A stretch of 64,000 nt of DNA, taken from assembly GCA_002696035.1 (NCBI GenBank), contig NZQV01000018.1, forward strand, positions 124,001-188,000, in the 5' to 3' direction. Shown piece after piece: positions 51,603 to 60,251 of this stretch. A program made the position numbers and the translations under genes. Numbering within the stretch: position 1 is the first letter of the stretch; every line of letters starts with the position of its first letter. The notes beneath the pieces were generated by a model. It searched no databases, was not told the DNA's origin, and worked only from the letters and a program-made list of their open reading frames with translations. The stretch comes from Balneola sp. Its GTDB lineage: Bacteria > Bacteroidota > Rhodothermia > Balneolales > Balneolaceae.

Positions 51603-52655
51603 TTAAGCGTTCGCTTTCTGTTCTAATACTACAGCCGGCTCCAGAGGTTTCACAACTACGGGCTCATCTACGTCAAAGATCAAACGATTGTCGGTGTGCA
51701 CGATGTATTTATCCCCTTTGAAAAGCACGTGATAGGTGATATCGTGTCCTCTGAATTCACGTCCCGTTATGATCCCTGTTTCTTTACCGTTGGGCTTACA
51801 TCGCTCTATGGTGAGATGTTCCGGGCGTATTGAACACAATATAAATCCTTCCGCCTCACGATTGATCTTAACAGGACCTAGTCTTGTTTCCACATTGTCA
51901 GAGCCATCAGCATGGGCACGGAATAAATTAGTTCTCCCCAAAAATTGGGCTACAAATTGTGTGTTGGGGTGATAGTATACCTCTTCCGGCGTACCGATCT
52001 GTTCGATCTGTCCATTATTCATCACTGCAATACGGTCTGCAAAAGAAAGAGCTTCTTCCTGATCATGTGTCACCAGGATCGCGCTCATTCCGGATTTCTT
52101 TAGGATGGCACGAACTTCCTTTCGGGTTGAATCCCGCAACATGGCATCCAATCCCGAGAACGGCTCATCCATTAAAACCAATTTTGGTTTGGGAGCAATG
52201 GCACGGGCTAAAGCTACGCGCTGTTGCTGTCCGCCTGAGAGCTCATCCGGCATGCGGTGTTTATATTTTTCCATTCCGGTGCGGCAAAGTACTTCTTCTG
52301 CCAGAACCGGTCGTTTTTTTCGCTCTACTTCCTTCAACCCAAAGGCTACATTTTCGAGCGCATTCATATGCGGAAATAGTGCATAATCCTGGAATACAAA
52401 CCCTACTTTTCTTTTTTGGGGTGACAAGTGTACTCCAGGGCTTTCAACCAGCTCACCTTCAATATGGATCTCACCGTCTTCACAATGCTCAAATCCTGCG
52501 ATGAGTCTAAGCGTAGTGGTTTTACCACACCCACTAGGCCCCAGCAGGGCAAATATTTCGTCTTCTTTCACTTCAAAGCCAACCTGATTTACAACAGGAC
52601 CACTTTGGTCAAAAGACTTGGTTAAGCCGGATATGTGTAGTAATGATTTTTTCAT
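51603..52655 (-). CDS. ABC transporter ATP-binding protein (FbpC/PotA type)
   Basis: A 350-residue ATPase: Walker A GPSGCGKTTT, Q-loop in VFQDYALFPHM, signature LSGGQQQRVAL, Walker B LVLMDEPFSGLD, and the switch histidine in VTHDQEEALSF. The C-terminal regulatory domain (residues ~240-350, HLTIERCKPNG) marks it as the Fe3+/spermidine-type importer group. No permease or binding-protein gene is adjacent, so the partners are encoded elsewhere. First of a likely three-gene set with GlsB and HAD genes. Confidence 0.93.
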   Translation of the reverse strand: MKKSLLHISGLTKSFDQSGPVVNQVGFEVKEDEIFALLGPSGCGKTTTLRLIAGFEHCEDGEIHIEGELVESPGVHLSPQKRKVGFVFQDYALFPHMNALENVAFGLKEVERKKRPVLAEEVLCRTGMEKYKHRMPDELSGGQQQRVALARAIAPKPKLVLMDEPFSGLDAMLRDSTRKEVRAILKKSGMSAILVTHDQEEALSFADRIAVMNNGQIEQIGTPEEVYYHPNTQFVAQFLGRTNLFRAHADGSDNVETRLGPVKINREAEGFILCSIRPEHLTIERCKPNGKETGIITGREFRGHDITYHVLFKGDKYIVHTDNRLIFDVDEPVVVKPLEPAVVLEQKANA

Positions 52656-52747
52656 GGGGTATACTGAACCAAAAAATCTTCATTTAGATTCAGTCTACAT
52701 AAGATACGGACAATTTCGTCATTTACGAAAGATTTGATGCCTGAATA

Positions 52748-52779
52748 TTTGTGAAACAGGGCGGGAAAATGTAAGTTTA
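52748..52779 (+). promoter_or_regulatory. promoter of the SPOR lipoprotein gene
   Basis: TTTG (52748-52751), 20-nt spacer and TAAGTTTA (52772-52779) match the Bacteroidota consensus with one mismatch. Leader about 47 nt. Confidence 0.5.
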
Positions 52780-52832
52780 ATTCACTGTAAGAAATACGAC
52801 TTACAAACAATGTTCACTTAACAATCTCTTTT

Positions 52833-53324
52833 ATGAAAAATTTAGGCATCTACACTTTGTTTTTAGCATTAATAATCGTGGTACAGGCATGTGGACCAAG
52901 TGAGGAAGAACGTAGAGCTGCAGAACAAGCTCGGTTAGATTCTCTCCGACAAGTGGAGGAGCAGCGCATTGCACAAATGATGGAAGCCCGTGAAGACAGT
53001 ATAGCCCGCGCAGAAGAACGACAGCAAATTGCTGAAGAAGAAGCAAAACCACAATTTGCGGAAGACGGGACATACGCTGTACAGGTAGGTGCTTTTCGTT
53101 CAGAAACTTCTGCCCAGAACTACAAAGAAGAACTCACAGGCCGTGAATACCCTCATGTTTATATTGTAAAGGTAGGTGAAGAGGAAACCGGGAACATTTG
53201 GTTCCGTCTTCGGGTAGGCTTTTTTGCTGAAAAAGCGGAAGCTGAAGAATTAGGCAAAGAACTTGGAACCGAACTTAATACGGGATACTGGGTTTCTAAG
53301 GTAGAACGATCGGCCGGATCTTAG
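52833..53324 (+). CDS. SPOR-domain lipoprotein
   Basis: A 163-residue protein. Lipoprotein signal with Cys20 (IIVVQAC), then a charged helical stretch (residues 22-72, rich in E, R, A, Q), and a SPOR domain (about residues 78-158, GTYAVQVGAFRSETSAQNY ... NIWFRLRVGFFAEKAEAEELGKEL). SPOR domains bind denuded glycan strands at the division septum, so a cell-envelope or division role is likely. Monocistronic with its own terminator. Confidence 0.88.
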   Translation: MKNLGIYTLFLALIIVVQACGPSEEERRAAEQARLDSLRQVEEQRIAQMMEAREDSIARAEERQQIAEEEAKPQFAEDGTYAVQVGAFRSETSAQNYKEELTGREYPHVYIVKVGEEETGNIWFRLRVGFFAEKAEAEELGKELGTELNTGYWVSKVERSAGS

Positions 53325-53418
53325 GTTTTTAAATATCAAATAATTTATAGTTGTATCTCTCCCAAGCATTTGCTTAATTATAGGAGCGCTCAAGTAGCGT
53401 CTCTCTTGATGAATAGTC

Positions 53419-53457
53419 AGCCCCGCGCATTAGATAAATGTGCGGGGCTATTTTTTT
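53419..53457 (+). terminator. terminator after the SPOR gene
   Basis: AGCCCCGC (53419-53426) and GCGGGGCT (53442-53449) form a strong stem, extended by CATT/AATG pairs, followed by seven T residues. Confidence 0.9.
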
Positions 53458-53570
53458 CTGCATCTTTTCTTATTGGCTCACGTAAGCCTTCATTCTTAAC
53501 ACTTTCCAAATTCTAAGGTTTACGTTATTATGCAGTTTCAACATCCCCATAAAACTTCAATTGAATTGGA

Positions 53571-53918
53571 ATGAAAAATTTCAGTATTGCTACACGCCAG
53601 AAACAAAACGTAAGTATACTGGATATCAAAGGAGAACTGGATGCACACACCGCCTCTCATTTGGAAAACGCACTAAAATCTTTGATTGACGAAGAGCGTT
53701 ATTCCATTGTTGTAAACTGCTCTGGCTTGGATTACATAGCCAGTGCCGGCCTCGGTGTTTTCATGGCATACATTGAAGATGTTCGAAGTTTAGGAGGCGA
53801 CATCAAACTCACAAACATGAACGACCGGGTATATAATGTATTCGATCTGCTGGGTTTTCCTACCCTTTATGATATCCTGGAAGAAGAAGAAGAAGCTTTG
53901 CAAAGCTTTAAGAACTAA
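53571..53918 (+). CDS. STAS-domain anti-sigma factor antagonist (SpoIIAA/RsbV-like)
   Basis: A 115-residue STAS protein: ISIATRQKQNVSILDIKGELD, then VVNCSGLDYIASAGLGVFMAYIEDV carrying the conserved serine that partner kinases phosphorylate (S in DYIASAGLG). It would sequester the anti-sigma kinase encoded next when dephosphorylated. First of three adjacent genes forming an Rsb-like module. Confidence 0.93.
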   Translation: MKNFSIATRQKQNVSILDIKGELDAHTASHLENALKSLIDEERYSIVVNCSGLDYIASAGLGVFMAYIEDVRSLGGDIKLTNMNDRVYNVFDLLGFPTLYDILEEEEEALQSFKN

Positions 53919-53936
53919 ATTAAAGAAAGAGAGCGC

Positions 53937-54359
53937 GTGGCTGGAACTAAAAACATACAATCCTTATCTGTTGAGGCTTCTACAAAGCACCTGGCTGAAG
54001 TGCGTGATTTTGTAGCGGCCCATGCTGAGCAGATCGGGCTGGATCAAAAAGATGTTTCGGAGATCCGGCTTGCTGTTGACGAGGCCTATACCAACATTAT
54101 CAAACACGCCTATAATAACAATGCCAGCATGAAAGTGAATATTGAAATTGGCTCTGATGGCGATCAGCTTTGGATCTCTTTAATGGATGAGGGTGATAGT
54201 TTTGACCCAAGCACCTATCATGAACCAGATCTCATGCAGCGTATCAAAGAAAAAAAGCGGGGTGGCATGGGCGTATATTTGATCCGCAAGTTGATGGATC
54301 AGGTGCAATACAACCGAAAGGGGAAAACCAACGAAATACGAATGGTTAAAAACCTTTGA
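53937..54359 (+). CDS. anti-sigma factor serine kinase (RsbW/SpoIIAB-like)
   Basis: A 140-residue HATPase_c protein starting at GTG 53937. N box EIRLAVDEAYTNIIKHAY, G1 region LMDEGDSFDPS and G2 MGVYLIRKLMDQVQY. Such kinases bind a sigma factor or phosphorylate the STAS antagonist. It lies 18 nt after the STAS gene and 6 nt before the phosphatase gene. The target sigma factor is not in the window. Confidence 0.92.
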   Translation: MAGTKNIQSLSVEASTKHLAEVRDFVAAHAEQIGLDQKDVSEIRLAVDEAYTNIIKHAYNNNASMKVNIEIGSDGDQLWISLMDEGDSFDPSTYHEPDLMQRIKEKKRGGMGVYLIRKLMDQVQYNRKGKTNEIRMVKNL

Positions 54360-54365
54360 GCCATT

Positions 54366-56099
54366 GTGAAAACACCCAATAACTTGTCTTTATCTGATTC
54401 TGAAGAACGGCAAAGTCGTTTCGAACTTCGCACCTTGCTCGAAACAAGCCGAATGCTCATTGAATCTCAGGATCCTGATTTCGTTTTAAACAATCTCCTG
54501 CTCATTACCATGGGTAAACTGCTGGTCCCCAAAGGCATGATCCTGATCAATCAGGGCTCAGACCACTTGTACCAGATCAGTAAAATTAAGGGGCGAAACC
54601 CTCTGGAAGAAGGAGAAGTCATTCAAATTGACTTCCCTGAAAAAAAACTCGATCAATCTGCCTTTTCAGGGAACGAAATACCTGAGATCACCGAAAAACT
54701 GGGACTGGGCGAGAATAGCACCTTTTTTAACCTGCGTACCTCCAATCACCATTTGGGCTTTTTATGTCTTGGAACAAAGGGAACCAGGCAAGTACTTTCT
54801 GAACATGAACTCGAATTCATTGAAAGCCTGACCATCATATCTTCGGTGGCCATAGCAAACTCGCGAATGTTCCAAGAATTGCGGCTCATCAACAGAAAGC
54901 TGGACCGGAAAGTCCATGATCTGCATACTTTGCTTGAGCTCAGTAAGGATTTTAACATGATGGTGGATCAGGATGAAATAGCCCGGACCTTCAAATTCGC
55001 CATGCTGGGACAAATGCTCATCCGCACTTTCTTTTTTGTGCTGGATGAAAACGGGGAAAAGTCGATAGTAGCCAGCAGCGGATTGAATGACAAACCCTCC
55101 CAGAAAGAAATTCAACAGATGTTTGAGCTGGAAGATGTATTCTATTGTGAAGAAGAGCACGATTGCCCTTTTTTAGATAATAATGACATCAAATTACTTA
55201 TTGGACTTCGCTTTCAAAATGAAAAGATCGGGGTGGTTGGCGTAGGCGCACCGGCTAACAAAGAAAACTACAGTAAAGAGCAGGTAAACTTTTTACAGTC
55301 CCTGGGAAATCTCGCACTGCTTACCATTCAGAAAACCTACCTGCTGGAAGAGCGCATTGAGAAAAAGCGTATGGAAGAAGAGCTTGGATTGGCTAAGACC
55401 ATTCAGCAAGGCCTCCTCCCGTCTCCCATCCCCACGATCGAAGGATTCGACCTGGCAGCAACCAACGTCTCATCCTATCAGGTTGGGGGCGATTTTTTTG
55501 ACATTGTGGATACCCCCGATGGAGGACATCTTCTCGCGATCGCCGATGTAACCGGGAAAGGAGTCCCTGCCTCATTGCTGATGGCTAACCTACAATCCAT
55601 GTTGCATGCTCTTGCTCCTATTGATATTTCTCTCTCAGGAGCCACCGACAGCATCAACGATATCATTCACACCAACACCCCTGATGACAAGTTCATTACT
55701 TTTTTCTGGGGAAAGATCTCTGCTGACGGCAAACAATTTGAATATGTGAATGCCGGGCACAACAATCCCATGCTTTTTCGGAAAGGAGAAGACAAGCCCA
55801 TTGAACTTGAAGAAGGCGGACTGATTTTAGGGGCTATGTCAACAATCACTCCCTATAAATCATCGGTTGTTGAATTTCAGTCGGGCGATGTACTGGTTTT
55901 TTACACGGATGGAGTGACCGAAGCTATGAGTCCTGATCTAGATGAAGAGTATGAAAGCGAACGGTTAACAAAATGCCTCAAAGCCAATCTTGACGGCTCA
56001 TCAGAAGAGATCATGAATGCCGTTATCGATGATATCATGGCGTTTTCAAAAGGCGTTCAATACGATGATATCACCCTGATGGTCTTGAAAGTCAATTAA
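54366..56099 (+). CDS. GAF-domain PP2C/SpoIIE-type serine phosphatase
   Basis: A 577-residue protein starting at GTG 54366. Two GAF-like sensory domains (about 20-170 and 195-330), a short linker helix (RIEKKRMEEELGLAKTIQQGLLP) and a SpoIIE/PP2C phosphatase domain (370-577) with metal aspartates in SYQVGGDFFDIVD, IADVTGKGVPASLLMA and VFYTDGVTEA; ends YDDITLMVLKV. Its job would be to dephosphorylate the STAS antagonist in response to a small-molecule or redox signal. Its 3' end overlaps the convergent MltF gene by 8 nt. Confidence 0.95.
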   Translation: MKTPNNLSLSDSEERQSRFELRTLLETSRMLIESQDPDFVLNNLLLITMGKLLVPKGMILINQGSDHLYQISKIKGRNPLEEGEVIQIDFPEKKLDQSAFSGNEIPEITEKLGLGENSTFFNLRTSNHHLGFLCLGTKGTRQVLSEHELEFIESLTIISSVAIANSRMFQELRLINRKLDRKVHDLHTLLELSKDFNMMVDQDEIARTFKFAMLGQMLIRTFFFVLDENGEKSIVASSGLNDKPSQKEIQQMFELEDVFYCEEEHDCPFLDNNDIKLLIGLRFQNEKIGVVGVGAPANKENYSKEQVNFLQSLGNLALLTIQKTYLLEERIEKKRMEEELGLAKTIQQGLLPSPIPTIEGFDLAATNVSSYQVGGDFFDIVDTPDGGHLLAIADVTGKGVPASLLMANLQSMLHALAPIDISLSGATDSINDIIHTNTPDDKFITFFWGKISADGKQFEYVNAGHNNPMLFRKGEDKPIELEEGGLILGAMSTITPYKSSVVEFQSGDVLVFYTDGVTEAMSPDLDEEYESERLTKCLKANLDGSSEEIMNAVIDDIMAFSKGVQYDDITLMVLKVN

Positions 56100-57600
56100 G
56101 GGTTTGTAAACCAAAAACACCGGGTGCTGAGCCGGATTTACTTTCACTATACGCCAGAATAGTTTGATAGGTATTGTAGCGATTCATGATCTCACTCACG
56201 TACCGAACCGTTTCAATTCCCCTGGCAAATCCATACCGGGCCTGCTGATAATACTTACGCTGCATCAGTTTCAACATGGACTCTGATACCTCATCCCAGT
56301 TATTCGGATTTTTGTTGTGATCGATCGCTAAACGACGCGCATCTGCCACATGTCCCATTCCTGCATTATAGGTAGCCAGTGCAAAGGCCCATTGATTGGT
56401 AGAATCCATATAGGAATAATGTTTGAGATGGGAAGCCATGATCTTAGCCCCTTCCCTGATATTAACTTCGGGGATATACAGTGAATCAGACGAGATCTCC
56501 GAAAAGCGAGGCATCACCTGCATAATACCTACCGCGCCGGCCCAGCTAACCGACCTTGGGTTGAACTTAGATTCCTGTGCCGCAATGGCTGTCAACATCA
56601 CCCAGTCCAGCTCATACTCTTCTGCCACCTGCTTGATCATATCATCATAAGGTGAGATCACCCCAAACTGATCTCCCCGAAAGTTCGGGCTAAAATAATC
56701 TGCAATTTGATCACCAGACCGGAAGTATTTTTTACGAAGGACATTCAGAAATGCAGAACGCTTGGGCACTCCATTTTCATCAAACCGGAAGTGCTTATAT
56801 AAAAACTGATTTAGTTTATGTTCAAGATCCGGGGCATTTTTACGGACGGCCCAGGCAATAGTGTCGTTCTCAGCGATCAGCGGACCTTTATTAAAACCGG
56901 TCATATACTTGCTGGCTGCTGCATAGATATTATTATCGGCAACGGTGGCCTCATAAGTGCCATCTGCTACCTGAAACAATACACTTTCCGTATCCATGTC
57001 TTCAGGGATGATCTGCATCTCAACCGGAAAGCCTTCATCCTGAAGTTCTTTTAAACGCACATAATAAGAGCTATTTCTGCGTACACTGATCGTAATATCC
57101 TGCATTTCAGAAATGCTGTTGGGCGTTCTGCCAACCTGATCCGAAACTATGATCAGCTGATCCACCAAATTATACGGACGGGTGAATTCAACATACTGCT
57201 TTCTTTCTTTGGTGATGGTGTAGTTGGCAGCAATGATATCTCCCTGACCACTATTCAGAAGATCGTATGGACTTTCTTCAGGTCCCGTGATCACCACTTC
57301 CAGGGCAAGGTCATTTTGTTTGGTGAACTCCTTCAGAAGTTCATATTCAAACCCAACCTGCACGCCCTTGTACAGAAAGTAAGAACCGGAACTGTAGCTT
57401 GTTATCATCCGCAACACGCCATTCTGTTTGATCTCAGCAAAATCTTTTTTGACGGGCTCAACCACCGAAACAGGCAGGTCGCCGGAAGATGAAGCCTCAT
57501 CAGTATTCCCCGCAGAACAACCTGCAAGCAACAGAATGCCAACTCCTCCCAGCAATAAGTATTTTGATACCCCTGATATCTTGTTCTCTTTATAAAGCAT
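56092..57600 (-). CDS. mltF: MltF-like membrane-bound lytic murein transglycosylase
   Basis: A 502-residue lipoprotein (Cys28 in LLLAGC). An amino-acid-binding-protein-like SBP_bac_3 domain (residues ~60-290, with ELLKEFTKQNDLALEV and RPYNLVDQLIIVSD) is followed by an SLT transglycosylase domain (320-502) with catalytic Glu343 in AAQESKFNPRSVS and the motifs GAVGIMQVMP and ATYNAGMGHV. It cleaves the peptidoglycan MurNAc-GlcNAc bond; the N-terminal half may sense muropeptides. Convergent with the phosphatase gene; a TAATTTTG -7-like box is near 57623-57630. Confidence 0.95.
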   Translation of the reverse strand: MLYKENKISGVSKYLLLGGVGILLLAGCSAGNTDEASSSGDLPVSVVEPVKKDFAEIKQNGVLRMITSYSSGSYFLYKGVQVGFEYELLKEFTKQNDLALEVVITGPEESPYDLLNSGQGDIIAANYTITKERKQYVEFTRPYNLVDQLIIVSDQVGRTPNSISEMQDITISVRRNSSYYVRLKELQDEGFPVEMQIIPEDMDTESVLFQVADGTYEATVADNNIYAAASKYMTGFNKGPLIAENDTIAWAVRKNAPDLEHKLNQFLYKHFRFDENGVPKRSAFLNVLRKKYFRSGDQIADYFSPNFRGDQFGVISPYDDMIKQVAEEYELDWVMLTAIAAQESKFNPRSVSWAGAVGIMQVMPRFSEISSDSLYIPEVNIREGAKIMASHLKHYSYMDSTNQWAFALATYNAGMGHVADARRLAIDHNKNPNNWDEVSESMLKLMQRKYYQQARYGFARGIETVRYVSEIMNRYNTYQTILAYSESKSGSAPGVFGLQTLN

Positions 57601-57851
57601 GAAGCGGTGTTGTTTACATTATCAAAATTAAATAACTCTACAATTCCATCTGCTGATCAATAATACACTAAATAGATGGGAAATTCTGATTATTTAGTAA
57701 TGTCTAATTTAACCCACGTTTATAACGATAGAAAACTGAACAAGGTTCATCAATACCCTATCTGTATGTTTTTCAATTATTTGTATTCAATAAATATTTT
57801 TACTGAAGCATAAATCTTGCTCATACAGAATATTCTAATCTTCGTTCTCTC

Positions 57852-58811
57852 TTAATGGTCTTTTGCTTGTTTCCTGGGTTTACGTTTCCAGGTTAATACC
57901 ACCCCAACTAAAGTAACAGCTATGGCTATGAATGAAAGCACAGCAGGTAATTCACCTAAAATAAAGAAGGCGAGAATAGTGGCAAAAATGGGTTCTGTAA
58001 GGATAAGGGTTGAAAGCAGTGTCGGCGACACATATTTAACGGCATAATTCAGTGAACCATGCCCCATTAGCTGCGGACCGACAGCCAACCCAATTCCTAC
58101 CCAAATCACGATGGGATCAATAGAACCTGGGATTCCTTCCACAACCAGTAAAACAGCCAAACATGTAGCAGCTGCATACCCGTATACCGGGAAAACATAT
58201 CCCAGCCAGGAGCGGTTTTGCCTAACCTTCCGGCCGATCAGAAAGTACACAGCGAAGATGGCAGCTGCCGCAAAGGCCATTCCATTCCCTAACACAGGAT
58301 TCAAAAATTCACTCTCTGTATTGTAATCTGAAACACCAAGCAGAACTGATCCCGAAAAAGCCACAAAAACCCCGATCCAAACTGTCATCGGGAATTTCAT
58401 TTTATACAGTGCCCGTTCTGCAACAATAAGCATGATCGGGTGAATGGTGACAAGTACTGAAGCTGAGGCCACAGAAGTGTAGTACAAAGAACTGATCCAC
58501 AGGATGAAATGAAGTCCCAGCGCAATGCCCGCCAGCGCCATCCATTTGGTTTCATTGCCTACGGGCTTTACATCATATTTCTTGCTCTTTTTTTGGTAGA
58601 GATAAAAGGGGACCAGCATTAAAAAAGCGCCAACGGTACGAATAGCTACCAACAGCAAAGCAGAATGTTCTGTGGCAAATTTTACCAGGATAGGCGCAAA
58701 ACCAAAGGTGGTCAAACCAATGGCCAGTACTATAAAAACCTTAATTTTTGAATAAGATTGACTCAAAATTCTCCTACCGGATCCGGTCCATAGAACGAAC
58801 CAGTTCTTCAT
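57852..58811 (-). CDS. EamA-family (DMT) transporter
   Basis: A 319-residue inner-membrane protein with ten TM helices and two EamA repeats (IVLAIGLTTFGFAPILVKF; later NPVLGNGMAFAAAAIFAVYFLIGR). These export metabolites or amino acids; the substrate is unknown. The ATG at 58811 overlaps the DUF4293 gene by 38 nt; a TTG at 58766 (before SQSYSKIKV) would give a 7-nt gap and may be the true start. Confidence 0.9.
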   Translation of the reverse strand: MKNWFVLWTGSGRRILSQSYSKIKVFIVLAIGLTTFGFAPILVKFATEHSALLLVAIRTVGAFLMLVPFYLYQKKSKKYDVKPVGNETKWMALAGIALGLHFILWISSLYYTSVASASVLVTIHPIMLIVAERALYKMKFPMTVWIGVFVAFSGSVLLGVSDYNTESEFLNPVLGNGMAFAAAAIFAVYFLIGRKVRQNRSWLGYVFPVYGYAAATCLAVLLVVEGIPGSIDPIVIWVGIGLAVGPQLMGHGSLNYAVKYVSPTLLSTLILTEPIFATILAFFILGELPAVLSFIAIAVTLVGVVLTWKRKPRKQAKDH

Positions 58812-59181
58812 CCTTCCGGATATATCGCAAAGCCAGGATCTCGAGGATCAATCCTAAGGCAATCAGCCCTGTACCGAGCGCTTCATCCCAAAGATAGGTT
58901 CCAACACCCCCGAGCGATAGTAACACGCCCACACCAAAAGCAAAGGCGATCACTTGCACTAAAGCAGTTCGTTTCACCCAAACGATCTGGTTTTTTCGAT
59001 TTTGATAGAGAAAGATGCATACCACATTCATGATCATGGGGATCATCAGCGAAACTGCGAGTCCGTACCCGATCCAGGCCTGTGGGTCAGCCATGGCCTT
59101 ATCATAAATGGGAGTAAAATAAACAGACAGGTTTAACAGGGAAGCAAGTGCTAAAAATACGGTTTGAAGTCGTTGTATCAC
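58774..59181 (-). CDS. DUF4293-type membrane protein
   Basis: About 135 residues with four TM helices, beginning IQRLQTVFLALASLLNLSVYF, the usual DUF4293 opening. I place the start at GTG 59181; the in-frame ATG at 59232 would add 17 polar residues not seen in the family. Function unknown. Together with the EamA gene downstream it may be a small operon. Confidence 0.75.
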   Translation of the reverse strand: MIQRLQTVFLALASLLNLSVYFTPIYDKAMADPQAWIGYGLAVSLMIPMIMNVVCIFLYQNRKNQIVWVKRTALVQVIAFAFGVGVLLSLGGVGTYLWDEALGTGLIALGLILEILALRYIRKDEELVRSMDRIR

Positions 59182-59294
59182 GGATATGAATTTTCTTTTT
59201 TGATTTTGAGCAAAGATAAAAGTTTTAACCATTAAAAAAGATGGTTTCCAAGAACCTTTTTTGCGTAAATGAGATCAATTATATACCCGAAGGG

Positions 59295-59326
59295 TTCGGT
59301 AAAAATGCAAAAACACTGTACCTTTG
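59295..59326 (+). promoter_or_regulatory. Bacteroidota-type promoter of an EamA transporter gene
   Basis: TTCG (59295-59298), 20-nt spacer and a perfect TACCTTTG (59319-59326). The leader is only ~16 nt, which supports the TTG start at 59349. Confidence 0.55.
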
Positions 59327-59348
59327 ACCTCACTTAAAATTACAGCCG

Positions 59349-60248
59349 TTGTTCCGCAAATACTTAATTGACTTAAGTCTCATCCTGGTAGCTATTATCT
59401 GGGCTCTGAATTTCAGTATCGTCAAGGTTTCCCTCCGTGAAATGGACCCGTATAGCTTCAACGCACTTCGGTTCATTTTTGCCACGGCATTGCTGTCTTA
59501 TGCTGCACACAAACGGGGCTTTTCCCTTAAAGTGAAAAAAGAACACTTCTGGAAACTGGTTGCAATAGGAATTTTGGGGAATGTCTTCTATCAGCTTTTT
59601 TTCATTATAGGAGTGAATTACACCTACGCCGCAAATGCAGCTGTAATGCTGGGCACCATCCCCATTTGGGTGGCACTACTCTCTCAATTCTTTACCGATG
59701 AGAAACTCACCCTTTTTACCGGAATGGGCGTTTTGTTTGCCTTTGCCGGCGTAGCATTCATCATTATGGGCGGAGATGGAACACTCTCTTTCGAATCAGA
59801 AACATTTGTTGGGAACCTGATCACGCTTCTGGCGGCAGTCTGCTGGGCCAGCTTTACCATACTCTCACGAAAATATTTACGGGTGTACAGTCCGCTGCAA
59901 TATTCCGCCTTTATGTCGGTTGTGGGACTTGTGGGCTTGCTGCTCATCGGACTCCCCTTTTTGATCAAACTGGATTGGTCTCAAATTTCCATTATTGGTT
60001 ACGGAGGGGTTTTCTATAGCGGTGCTCTTTCTGTGGGACTAGCCTACATCATCTGGAATTATGGAATCAAGAAAATTGGAGCCGTCCGAACAGCTGCCTA
60101 CCAAAATCTGGTCCCGGTTTTAGGCCTGGTATTTGGATTGGTATTATTAGGTGAAGAACTCTCGGTTCTTCAATATATTGGGGCGGCCTTGGTTATCACC
60201 GGAATTGTTCTTGCACGCCTGAAATTAAATCGAATATTCAAAAAATAA
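59349..60248 (+). CDS. EamA-family (DMT) transporter
   Basis: A 299-residue ten-TM EamA protein starting at TTG 59349 (TTG-TTC-CGC-AAA). Repeats are LVAIIWALNFSIVKVSLREMDPYSFNALRF and LLAAVCWASFTILSRKYLRVYSPLQYSAF. It probably exports a metabolite; substrate unknown. It is 3 nt upstream of the polysaccharide export gene and may share its transcript. Confidence 0.9.
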   Translation: MFRKYLIDLSLILVAIIWALNFSIVKVSLREMDPYSFNALRFIFATALLSYAAHKRGFSLKVKKEHFWKLVAIGILGNVFYQLFFIIGVNYTYAANAAVMLGTIPIWVALLSQFFTDEKLTLFTGMGVLFAFAGVAFIIMGGDGTLSFESETFVGNLITLLAAVCWASFTILSRKYLRVYSPLQYSAFMSVVGLVGLLLIGLPFLIKLDWSQISIIGYGGVFYSGALSVGLAYIIWNYGIKKIGAVRTAAYQNLVPVLGLVFGLVLLGEELSVLQYIGAALVITGIVLARLKLNRIFKK

Positions 60249-60251
60249 CGA

